This document shows, piece by piece, positions 1-9,148 of a stretch of 64,000 nucleotides of DNA. This stretch comes from Sorghum bicolor. Taxonomy: Eukaryota; Streptophyta; Magnoliopsida; Poales; Poaceae. The notes under the pieces are model-generated. The model ran no database searches, was not told where the DNA came from, and worked only from the letters and a program-made list of their open reading frames with translations. The translations under genes were made by a program, and so were the position numbers. The DNA lies in assembly GCF_000003195.3 (NCBI RefSeq), contig NC_012873.2, positions 18,118,117 to 18,182,116 of the forward strand, written 5' to 3'. Each line of letters starts with the position of its first letter. Positions within the stretch are counted from its first letter, which is position 1.

Positions 1-87
1 CTGTGTCTTCTTGCATCACCATTCGGGAAAGGGAGCACGCATACAAATTTACTCGTTGGTGTGACCCCCCAGGGGAAAACACCGACA
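1..87 (+). repeat. E1 5' LTR, last 87 bp
   Basis: These bases match 13252-13338 almost base for base, with only two or three substitutions visible (attcggg/atccggg, cccaggg/cccgggg). They end in the expected CA dinucleotide (accgaca) directly before the primer binding site. Confidence 0.93.
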
Positions 88-89
88 GT

Positions 90-107
90 TGGCGCGCCAG
101 GTAGGGG
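90..107 (+). other. E1 primer binding site
   Basis: TGGCGCGCCAGGTAGGGG begins two bases after the 5' LTR end. The same 18-mer follows the 5' LTRs of E3 and E4 in this window, so it is the shared tRNA-priming site of these families. I did not assign the tRNA. Confidence 0.8.
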
Positions 108-628
108 TCCTGCGTGTTTTTCATCGATTTCCCACTCCTTTCCGGATGGCTACTCTTGCCTCGCCGTTTCCGCGCTCCACGGTGATTTGGTTTGGGAGCC
201 TCGAGTTCATGTCTACGGGCTCCGGCTACGACATGATCTTGCTCTCAGTCAAAGGACCAGGAGGAGCCCGCGTTACGCCAGCACGGTTGAAGGCCCCGAG
301 ACGCCCTCACCACCACGCCTCCCCGCCTAAGAAGAGGCGCGGACAGCACCTCCGCGGCCCCTCTGCTTGAGCACGACCAACAACTCGTGCGAGGCAGGAC
401 GTAGGCCACAAGTCGGCAGCACCGTGTGACGGAGCAACAAGCGCGACGACTCAGCACCGCGCGACGACGGGAGGGGACGCGTCTCGCGTGCTCTCCCCCA
501 CCGCAGCTAGGCAACTTCCACACGGGTTGTTCTCTCCAAGAGCGGCACTGCCGTTCGGATTGGACAACGCCGCGGCGTCGCTCGCCAGGGCGATATGCCC
601 AAACGCCCAGACGTACGTAGAAAGACCA
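108..628 (+). other. E1 leader between primer site and first gag ATG
   Basis: GC-rich untranslated leader of about 0.5 kb. The gag frame is open from about 488, but no ATG occurs in that frame until 629. No recognisable protein is encoded here; it probably holds packaging or dimerisation signals. Confidence 0.5.
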
Positions 629-3298
629 ATGGTCCTCCCACGTAGCTCTGAAGCGCGGCGGTCAGCGTCCGAGCTGCCAGACCTTTCCCGAGTACAAGGC
701 CTCCGTCGTCTCGGCCCCGGACGATACTCGATCACCTCCCTCAGGCAACGATTGTTGGAGGAAGGACGTGGGTGTTTCTACGCCGCCGAACCGGACTCTG
801 ACTCCGAGACAGACAGCTATGACCCTACGAGGGAATGCTATCACATCGACGGGGCGGTAGAAACTACTGACGAGACACGGGATGCTGCTGCGGGTGGTCG
901 AGCCCCCGCGGCGCGAGAAGACCCCAGGACGCCTGGGAACGACGGACAGGTCGACCCCCCTCCTCAGGAAGACAGAACCGCGCAGCTCGCGCAGCTGCGG
1001 GAGCTCAAGATGAAGCTCGACGAAGGCCGCGAGCGTCTCGTCCTGCTCGAGCAAATCCTCGAGCAAGACCTGCCCTACCCGCCGGGCGGAAGTGTCCGCA
1101 GACGCGCTCGGGAGGTAAATCGACAGATCGTCGGCGACGCAGAGCCAGAGCAACCTGTCAGCCGTTTCCCTCGAGCAGGCCAGAATGTAGTGGCAGCGAC
1201 GATGCTGCTACGTAACATGCCAGAGCCGTCGAATTCCCAGGCCCGACGCATTCGAGATGAGGTACAGACATTGCTCCAGGTGGCGGCGGTTCAACAAGCC
1301 GAAAGTTCGGCATCTCGACGACGAGGAGCTGCCACAGAGAAGCGCGACGAACAGCCTCTAAACGAAGAGGAGGTGTCAGTCCATCAACAACCTCCCCCTC
1401 GCGGTAGAAAGACCGCTCTCATCCTCCCCGTCGACAATCAACGTCGACACGACGCGCGGCACGACATCAAAGAAAATCGGCGCCGCCGGCACGGAGACGC
1501 GGAAGAGCGCGGTTATAGCGCGCATCGCGGTGGGAGATACGACAGCGACGAGGACCGGGTGGCCCCCGAGCCACCAGGCCCACGGGTGTTCAGCAGGGCG
1601 ATCCGCAGCACGCCCCTGCCCAATCCATTTCGACCCCCGACCAGCATCGCGAAGTACAATGGAGAGACCAAACCAGAGTTGTGGCTGGCCGACTTCAGGC
1701 TGGCCTGTCAGCTAGGTGGCGCTCGAGGTGATGATCGAGCCATCATCAGACAGCTACCCCTTTTCCTCTCCGACACCGCCCGTCGATGGCTCGAGGAACT
1801 CCCTGCCAATCAGATCCACAACTGGGTTGATCTGGTGAGAGTCTTCGAGGGTAACTTCAAAGGGACCTACATACGGCCAGGGAACTCGTGGGACCTCAGC
1901 AAGTGCAAGCAGAAGTCAGGAGAAACTCTTCGGGAGTATGCTCGACGCTTCTCGAAGCAGCGCACTGAGCTGCCGCACATCCCTGACCACGATGTCATCT
2001 TGGCGTTTGTCTCGGGCACCACCAGTCGAGACTTGGTGCGGAAATTAGGTCGCAATCGACCTCAGACCGTCGACGAGCTGATGGACGTAGTAGCCAACTA
2101 CGCGGCAGGGGAGGAGGCGGTCGGCGCCTTCTTCAGCTCAGAAGGAAGAAAAGGCAAGCAGCCCGTCGACGAAGATGGGACCCCCAGTCGAGGCCTCAAG
2201 AAGAATAAAAAGAAGCAGAAAGAGCGGCAGTTCCACCGGGAAGATTCCGATGACAACCTTGTTGCCGCCATGGATCGAAAGAAGCCTCGAGGCCCTCCGC
2301 ATGGTGGCATCTTTGACAAGATGTTGGAGGAGCCGTGCCCTTACCATAAGGGAGGCGCCAACCACAAGCTCAAGGACTGTCGTATGCTGAGAAAGCATTT
2401 CGACGGTCTGGGGTTCAAAAAAGATACGCGTGATGACTCCAAGAAAGAGAAGGCTGGCAGCAAGGAGGACAACAAAGATGACGACGGCTTCCCCGCCGTC
2501 CACGACTGCTACATGATCTATGGCGGGCCCTCGACTCAATTAACCATGAGGCAGCGCAAAAGGGAGCGTCGCGAAGTCTTTGCGGCAAGAATGGCGGTGC
2601 CCCAGTACCTTAGCTGGTCAAGCACTCCTATCACTTTCGACCAAGAGGACCACCCCGACAAGGAAGTCGCCCCAGGCGTCTACCCGCTCGTCGTCGACCC
2701 CATCATCGTCAACACCCGACTCTCGAAAGTGCTGATGGATGGTGGCAGCAGCCTCAACATCATCTACCTCGAGACCCTCGACCTCCTCGGCATCGATAGA
2801 GGAAGCCTCCAGCCAAGCGCCGGCGGTTTCCATGGCGTCGTGCCAGGGAAAAAGGCACTTCCAGTAGGTCGAATTGACCTACCGGTCTGCTTCGGCACGG
2901 CGGCCAACTTCAGGAAGGAGACCCTCACCTTTGAGGTGGTTGGGTTCCGAGGCACGTACCACGCCATCATCGGGCGCCCAGGCTATGCCATGTTCATGGC
3001 TATACCCAACTACACCTACTTGAAGCTGAAGATGCCTGGTCCCAAAGGCGTCATCACTGTCAGTTCCTCCTTCGAGCACGCGTACGAGTGCGACGTCGAG
3101 TGCGTCGAGTACGGGGAGGCGGTCGAGAGCTCCACCGAGCTCGTTGCAAAGCTCGAGGCCATGGCCGCTGAGGCTCCAGAGCCTAAGCGTCATGCGGGCA
3201 GCTTCGAGGCGGCGGAAGGAACCAAGAAGATCCCGCTCGACCCCAACAACTCCGACGGCAAAGTGCTGACGATCAGCGCCGACCTCGACCCCAAATAG
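629..3298 (+). CDS. E1 Gag-protease polyprotein
   Basis: Encodes the capsid/nucleocapsid precursor followed by the aspartic protease of the element. The start is the first ATG in frame; the frame itself is open from 488. The N-terminal third is charged and disordered (Asp/Glu/Arg-rich, with a helical stretch near 1000-1070). A retrotransposon gag core (PF03732-like) lies at about 1670-2060, with the typical WLEELP and ANYAAG patches. A Cys/His cluster (CPYHKGGANHKLKDC) follows near 2334-2380 in place of a canonical CCHC knuckle. The protease active site is DGGSS at 2738. Later GRPGYAMFMAIPNYTYLKLK corresponds to the protease flap/C-terminal region. The frame ends at UAG 3296-3298, and the same frame stays open into pol. 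Gag-Pro is therefore made by termination and Gag-Pro-Pol presumably by readthrough. Confidence 0.9.
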   Translation: MVLPRSSEARRSASELPDLSRVQGLRRLGPGRYSITSLRQRLLEEGRGCFYAAEPDSDSETDSYDPTRECYHIDGAVETTDETRDAAAGGRAPAAREDPRTPGNDGQVDPPPQEDRTAQLAQLRELKMKLDEGRERLVLLEQILEQDLPYPPGGSVRRRAREVNRQIVGDAEPEQPVSRFPRAGQNVVAATMLLRNMPEPSNSQARRIRDEVQTLLQVAAVQQAESSASRRRGAATEKRDEQPLNEEEVSVHQQPPPRGRKTALILPVDNQRRHDARHDIKENRRRRHGDAEERGYSAHRGGRYDSDEDRVAPEPPGPRVFSRAIRSTPLPNPFRPPTSIAKYNGETKPELWLADFRLACQLGGARGDDRAIIRQLPLFLSDTARRWLEELPANQIHNWVDLVRVFEGNFKGTYIRPGNSWDLSKCKQKSGETLREYARRFSKQRTELPHIPDHDVILAFVSGTTSRDLVRKLGRNRPQTVDELMDVVANYAAGEEAVGAFFSSEGRKGKQPVDEDGTPSRGLKKNKKKQKERQFHREDSDDNLVAAMDRKKPRGPPHGGIFDKMLEEPCPYHKGGANHKLKDCRMLRKHFDGLGFKKDTRDDSKKEKAGSKEDNKDDDGFPAVHDCYMIYGGPSTQLTMRQRKRERREVFAARMAVPQYLSWSSTPITFDQEDHPDKEVAPGVYPLVVDPIIVNTRLSKVLMDGGSSLNIIYLETLDLLGIDRGSLQPSAGGFHGVVPGKKALPVGRIDLPVCFGTAANFRKETLTFEVVGFRGTYHAIIGRPGYAMFMAIPNYTYLKLKMPGPKGVITVSSSFEHAYECDVECVEYGEAVESSTELVAKLEAMAAEAPEPKRHAGSFEAAEGTKKIPLDPNNSDGKVLTISADLDPK
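3296..3298 (+). promoter_or_regulatory. In-frame UAG between protease and pol of E1 (candidate recoding stop)
   Basis: Context is CCC AAA UAG GAA GCC. Homology to related polyproteins continues on both sides in the same frame. E3 (40985-40987, minus) and E4 (48134-48136, plus) have the same stop in the same place with AAA before and GAA after. E2 has no stop at the equivalent LDPECK. Conservation in three copies argues for a programmed stop, not decay. Confidence 0.65.
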
Positions 3299-6200
3299 GA
3301 AGCCGTGCTCGTCGACTTTCTACGTGCAAATGTTGATATGTTTGCATGGAGTCCCTCGGACATGCCAGGCATACCGAGGGAAGTCGCCGAGCACTACTTG
3401 GAGATTCGAGCCGGTTCCAAGCCAGTGAAGCAGCGGTTGCGCCGATTCGATGAGGAGAAGCGCAAGATCATTGGCGGGGAAGTCCACAAGCTTTTGACGG
3501 CCGGATTCATCAAGGAGGTTCATCATCCTGACTGGTTAGCAAACCCTGTATTAGTTAAGAAAAAGAATGGGAAAATGAGGATGTGTGTCGATTATACTAG
3601 TCTGAATAAAGCATGTCCAAAAGTTCCCTTTCCATTGCCACGCATTGATCAGATTGTCGATTCTACCGCGGGATGTGAAACCCTTTCTTTCCTTGATGCA
3701 TATTCTGGTTACCACCAAATAAAAATGAAGGAGTCCGACCAGCTCGCGACCTCTTTCATCACGCCTTTTGGGATGTATTGCTACGTGACCATGCCATTTG
3801 GGCTCCGAAACGCGGGAGCCACGTATCAACGTTGCATGCTCCACGTATTTGGCGAACATATAGGGTCAACGGTCGAGGCCTACGTCGACGACATTGTCAT
3901 CAAGTCAAAGCGACGAGGAGACCTGATCCAGGACCTCGAGATTGCCTTTAGCTGCCTACGCACCAGCCGGATCAAACTCAATCCCGAGAAGTGCGTTTTC
4001 GGTGTGCCTCGAGGCATGCTCCTAGGATACATCGTTTCGCAGCGCGGCATTGAGGCCAACCCCGAGAAAGTCTCGGCTATCACGAAAATGGGGCCGATCC
4101 GAGACATCAAGGGTGTACAGAGAGTCACGGGGTGCTTGGCGGCTCTGAGTCGTTTCATCTCGAGACTAGGAGAAAAGGCATTACCATTATATCGACTCCT
4201 AAAGAAGGTCGAGCGCTTTTCTTGGACCCCCGAGGCCGAGGAAGCACTCGAAAGGCTGAAGAAGACGCTGACCTCGGCACCAGTCCTGGTTCCACCTCAA
4301 CCTGCAGAGCCGCTGCTCCTCTACGTCGCGTCGACGACCCAGGTCGTCAGCGCGGCGGTGGTGGTCGAGAGGCAGGAGGAGGGACATGCGCTACCGGTTC
4401 AGAGGCCAGTGTATTTCGTCAGCGAGGTGCTTTCGGAGACCAAAGCACGTTATCCCCAAGTCCAGAAGCTGATTTATGCCGTAATCCTTGCCCGACGCAA
4501 GCTGCAGCATTACTTCCTTGGCCACCCCATCACGGTGGTCTCGTCTTTTCCTTTAGGCGAAATAATCCAGAGCAAAGAAGCCACGGGAAGAATAGCAAAA
4601 TGGTCGGTCGAGCTCATGAGTGAGACTCTCACTTATGCGCCTCGCAAGGCCATCAAATCGCAGGCCCTGGTAGACTTCATCGCAGAATGGACGGACACCC
4701 AGCTCCCCCCGACCCAAGTCCAGGCGGAACTATGGACGATGTATTTCGATGGGTCACTCATGAAAACTGGAGCCGGAGCCGGCCTGCTGTTCATCTCACC
4801 CTTGGGCGTCCACATGAGGTACGTAATCAGGATTCATTTTGCCGCATCTAACAATGTCGCAGAATATGAGGCCCTCGTCAACGGTCTCAAGATCGCTATC
4901 GAGTTAGGAGTCCGACGCCTCGACGTCCGAGGTGACTCCCAACTCGTCATCGACCAAGTAATGAAAACCTCGAGCTGCCACGACCCAAAAATGGAAGAGT
5001 ACTGCAAGGAGGTCCGTCGACTCGAAGACAGGTTCCACGGTCTCGAGCTTGTCCATGTCGCTCGACGCTACAACGAGGCAGCCGACGAACTCGCCAAGAT
5101 CGCATCGACCAGAGGCACGGTGCCGCCTGATGCATTCTCAAAGGATCTTCACGAGCCATCCGTCGACCTAGGCACGGGGGCTGGCGTCGACGCCACCACC
5201 GCCCAACCAACCGATGCTGTCGATACGCTCTTGATGGTGAAAGAGAAGATGGAGATAGAACGACGACCAGGTCGACCATTCAATTGGCGCACACCGTTCC
5301 TCGACTGCCTTATCCGCGGCGAGTTGCCAGAAGACAGGTCAGAAGCTCGTCGTATCGCTCGACGGGCCAAATCATATGTGATCTATGGCGAAGACAACGA
5401 GCTATATCGACGGAGCCCGACGGGGGTCTTACAACGTTGCATCACCATGGAAGAAGGCCGAAAACTCCTCGATGACCTGCACTCGGGGGCTTGCGGTCAC
5501 CACGCCGCTCCACGGACCCTTGTAGGGAACGCTTTTCGACAAGGCTTCTACTGGCCAACGGCCGTGGCGGACGCCATCGAGCTCGTACGATCATGTCACG
5601 GGTGTCAGTTCTACGCCAAGCAGACGCATCTGCCTGCCCACGCTCTTCAGATGATCCCCATTACCTGGCCGTTTGCGGTGTGGGGACTCGATTTAGTAGG
5701 ACCTCTACAAAAGGCGAAAGGAGGATTCACCCATTTGCTGGTGGCCATTGACAAGTTCTCCAAATGGATCGAGGCTCGACCCATCACCAACATCCACTCC
5801 GAGCAGGCCGTCCTTTTCTTCACCGAGATCATCCATCGGTTTGGGATCCCCAATGTCATCATCACCGACAACGGCACCCAGTTCACCGGCAAAAAGTTTT
5901 TGGACTTCTGCGATCGGCATCACATCCGTGTGAACTGGTCTGCAGTAGCCCATCCTCGAACTAACGGCCAAGTCGAGCGTGCCAACGGCATGATTTTGCA
6001 AGGACTCAAGCCAAGGATCTACAATCGATTGAAGAAATTCGGCAAAAAATGGGTCGAGGAGCTTTCCTCAGTCCTATGGAGCCTTAGGACAACACCAAGC
6101 AGGGCCACAAAATACACCCCGTTCTTCATGATCTACGGCTCTGAGGCTATCCTCCCCACAGACCTCGAGTATGGGTCACCTCGACTCAAGGCCTACAACG

Positions 6201-6526
6201 AGCAATCGAACAAAGAGACTCAAGAAAACGCAGTCGACCAACTTGAGGAGGCTAGAGACATGGCCCTCCTCAACTCTGCCAGATATCAGCAAAGGCTTCG
6301 ACGCTACCACGATAAGCATGTGCGCAAAAGGGACCTCAACCTGGGCGACCTAGTCCTACGACGCCGGCAAAGCAATCAGGGACGCCACAAGCTGACTCCG
6401 CCTTGGGAAGGTCCATACGTGGTGGCCGAGGTCCTGAAGCCGGGAACGTACAAGCTGGCGGACGAAAAGGGGGCAATTCTCACCAACGCATGGAACATCG
6501 AACAGCTACGTCGATTCTACCCCTAG
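3299..6526 (+). CDS. E1 Pol: reverse transcriptase, two RNase H domains, integrase
   Basis: Open and in frame with gag-pro after the UAG; about 1,075 codons with no internal stop. [22 protein letters not shown] (about 3520), FLDAYSGYHQI (about 3690) and catalytic YVDD at 3881-3892. A Ty3-type RNase H follows at about 4310-4640. A second, archaeal-like RNase H follows at about 4735-5110 ([33 protein letters not shown]); this duplicated RNase H is diagnostic of the Tat clade. Integrase has the HHCC region at about 5480-5610 (HSGACGHHAAP, CHGCQF). Its catalytic D-D-E lies in WGLDLVG, ITDNGTQFTG and NGQVERANG (about 5685-5980). The C-terminus has the usual WEGPY motif and ends LRRFYP. No own ATG at the start, as expected for a readthrough product. 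Appears intact. Confidence 0.92.
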   Translation, partial: EAVLVDFLRANVDMFAWSPSDMPGIPREVAEHYLEIRAGSKPVKQRLRRFDEEKRKIIGGEVHKLLTAGFIKEVHHPDWLANPVLVKKKNGKMRMCVDYTSLNKACPKVPFPLPRIDQIVDSTAGCETLSFLDAYSGYHQIKMKESDQLATSFITPFGMYCYVTMPFGLRNAGATYQRCMLHVFGEHIGSTVEAYVDDIVIKSKRRGDLIQDLEIAFSCLRTSRIKLNPEKCVFGVPRGMLLGYIVSQRGIEANPEKVSAITKMGPIRDIKGVQRVTGCLAALSRFISRLGEKALPLYRLLKKVERFSWTPEAEEALERLKKTLTSAPVLVPPQPAEPLLLYVASTTQVVSAAVVVERQEEGHALPVQRPVYFVSEVLSETKARYPQVQKLIYAVILARRKLQHYFLGHPITVVSSFPLGEIIQSKEATGRIAKWSVELMSETLTYAPRKAIKSQALVDFIAEWTDTQLPPTQVQAELWTMYFDGSLMKTGAGAGLLFISPLGVHMRYVIRIHFAASNNVAEYEALVNGLKIAIELGVRRLDVRGDSQLVIDQVMKTSSCHDPKMEEYCKEVRRLEDRFHGLELVHVARRYNEAADELAKIASTRGTVPPDAFSKDLHEPSVDLGTGAGVDATTAQPTDAVDTLLMVKEKMEIERRPGRPFNWRTPFLDCLIRGELPEDRSEARRIARRAKSYVIYGEDNELYRRSPTGVLQRCITMEEGRKLLDDLHSGACGHHAAPRTLVGNAFRQGFYWPTAVADAIELVRSCHGCQFYAKQTHLPAHALQMIPITWPFAVWGLDLVGPLQKAKGGFTHLLVAIDKFSKWIEARPITNIHSEQAVLFFTEIIHRFGIPNVIITDNGTQFTGKKFLDFCDRHHIRVNWSAVAHPRTNGQVERANGMILQGLKPRIYNRLKKFGKKWVEELSSVLWSLRTTPSRATKYTPFFMIYGSEAILPTDLEYGSPRLKAYNEQSNKETQENAVDQLEEARDMALLNSARYQQRLRRYHDKHVRKRDLNLGDLVLRRRQSNQGRHKLTPPWEGPYVVAEVLKPGTYKLADEKGAILTNAWNIEQLRRFYP

Positions 6527-7087
6527 AAGTTCTAAACTTATGTTCCTGCTTATGTTTTGTACCAAGATTTTGTAAACGAATGAATGAATGAAGTCCTTCC
6601 CTCGAAACAATTCTTCTTTCTTTGTGCTGAGAAGATTAATAAGTCACGATCTCGACGTTAAAAGGGGGCGCCGACTACGACCCATCATAGTCAGCACCCC
6701 CTCGGGGGCTACCAGGGGGACGACCCCCCCCCCCGAGTATCGAAAAAACCAAGAAGTTTTCTTTTCTTACGTAGTAAACCTTGCACGGTTCAAGTAGCTA
6801 AGGCGCCTCGAGCCCCTCAAAGGCCGAGGGACAACGAGCTGGAGAACTCCTACGCCCCCGGGCTACGGAAACTCTACTCACTTCCCCACCATTGAAGTGA
6901 TCGAGGTGGTCTTTTACGAAAAATCGAGCAAGGGATACAAACGTAGGCGTAAAGAGAAACGAAAGCATCAAGCGGAAAGACAAAATAAGCATTTAACAAT
7001 TACGAAAGTGATACAGCATCAGTTACCCACAGAATTAACAAAGTATCATACAAGGGGCCTCAGGCGCCCTTAGCAGGCTCGCAGGCC
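6527..7087. other. E1 spacer between converging pol and opposite-strand gene
   Basis: About 560 bp holding the 3' ends of two converging genes. An imperfect inverted repeat (6664-6679 with 6686-6701, 13 of 16 pairs, 6-base loop) could fold in either transcript. It is followed by a run of 11 or so C and a CTCGGGGGCTAC word that recurs near the 3' LTR. No further gene seen. Confidence 0.5.
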
Positions 7088-9116
7088 TCAGTCCGCGGCA
7101 CGATCCTCACCGCCCTCGCCTCCGCCCGAGCTAGCCTCAGGAGGGAGCACCTCAGGCTCGAAAAGCTTGGCCAACCTTTCCCCAGGAGCCTCCGCGTCGT
7201 CGATCAAGGCATGGAGCCTCTCCTCGTTCTCCGCGTCGGTCTTGGAGATGTCGGTGACGAAGCCATGGGACACCACCTCCATGTCGTAGGAGAAGCCCGA
7301 GCAGACAACCGCCATCGCCCGCTTCACCACGATGTGGAGGGCGTCCCGCACCCGATCTCGCAGCGTCGCGCCTATGTAGCACAACTGGTCGACTAGGGCG
7401 TCGCCTCGAGCGTCCTCCCTCGACTCATCCATAGGCTCGACCTCCCAAGAGGTCGAGAGATCACTTATCGCCGTCCGCACTCGACGGTTCAAAGCAACCT
7501 CCGCCTCGAGCTGAGCCTTGGCGTTGCGAGCCTCGGCTTGGGCGGCCAGGAGTTCGTCCTTGAGCCCTGTAAAAGCCAATACAAAGAGACCTTAGGAAAA
7601 ACTAAGCACACCTCGGAAAAAGAAATCTGATAGAGGAAACATACCGCGTACGGTCTCCTCGAGGGCCGTGTTCTCGCCGACCAGCCTGGTGTTGGCCCCC
7701 TCGATCTCTTTGTTGGAGCGTGCCAGCTCGGTGTTGGCAACGCAGAGATCCTCGATCGCCTTGCCAGCCTGGGCAATGGCCCCACTCTTCTCCAGCAATT
7801 CTCCCTTCAGACGCTCGACGTCGTTAGAGAGACTGCAGGATCGAGCCCGCTCCGCCTCGAGATCTTCGAGGGCCTTCTTCTTGGCATCCTCCGCGGCGCC
7901 CCTGGCGACCTCGCCGTTCACATGCTCCACCTTCATCTTTCGGAAGGACTCTCGGAGAGAGTCCAGGTCGGATTTAAGGAGGCCCTTCTCCTTGTCCAGA
8001 TCCGCGATAACGCTCTTGTAGGACAGGGCCTCCTCCCGGGCTCTGGACGCGGCCTCCTCGACCGTAAGAGCCCGCTCCCGTAGCTGCATCGTCTCCTCCT
8101 CCGCCTTCTTCGAGGCCTCTCGGGCCTCAGCCAAGGCAGCCTCCCTCGCCTTCTTCTCCTCCTCGAGTGCTATGAGATCTTTGTAAGCTTTAAGGAGCTT
8201 TTCCTGCGACTCGAGGAGTTGATCCTTGAGGAGGGGGAGCTGCTCCCAACCGCCCCTCGTGGCGTGTATGAAGCTGGACTTGATGCGGGAGGTCTCTTTC
8301 ATATCCTGCGAATCAAGGGTCGCATGGATTAGAATACAGAAACCAGAAAGCACCATGAGGATTGGAGTTCGAGAAACACTTACGAAATAAGCCGGGCCGA
8401 GCCCGTTGTTGATAACGTCTGAGAGGAGCCCCACCACATGCTTCATCCAAAGGCGGAGCTCCTCGACGTGTTCCCACTTCTCCGCCTCCTTCCGATCGTC
8501 GAGGAAGATGTCAGGCTCAGACGGGTCGTGGGAGGCCCGGATACGGATGCGGTCGGGGCACCAGTGCTCCATCTCCCGGTCAGCCCGCGCCTTAACACCG
8601 CGGACGAGGCCCTCGACGGTCTCGAGGGAGCCCCCATGGCGCAGGAACAGGTCGACGAGGCATGGGAACCGTCCGTCGTCGTCCACCGTCTTCCAGGTTC
8701 CATCCTTGGTCCCCGATGCCCCAATTTCATCCTCCTCAGAAGGAAAGCGGTCCTCCCACGCCCGACGTTCCCGGAGGAACCCTGGGGCGATCCCGTCCAT
8801 GCCATAAATTGTCCTCTTGATATCGGACTCGGGGTCGGGGGGCGTGCGCTTCAGGCAGGCGAGCGCCACCACTCCATCCGCTCGCCCCGGCTCTGCCCGG
8901 ATCGCGGCAGGTGCCCCTGGGAGGAGCCACGCCGAGGTTGGGGGGCCGTACACCGGCAGGTCCTCCTCCTCGCCGAGCTCTTGCGGCTCCGGTGGCACTG
9001 GCTGGGCCGTACCTTGGGGCGGAGGCTCGAGCGGTCCCTCCTCTTGGCCCGCCTGCTGCTGCTGCTGTTGCTGCTGCGGTGGTTGCTGCTGCCGCTGCTG
9101 CGGTTGCTGCTGCGGT

Positions 9117-9148
<32 letters not shown>

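Noticed and set aside
662..1153. Minus-strand frame of 163 codons inside E1 gag
   Set aside because: Lies entirely opposite the gag coding region with no splice or promoter signals and no recognisable domain.
6664..6701. Bacterial-type intrinsic terminator
   Set aside because: The hairpin is real but this is plant nuclear DNA; it may only influence RNA folding or 3'-end formation.
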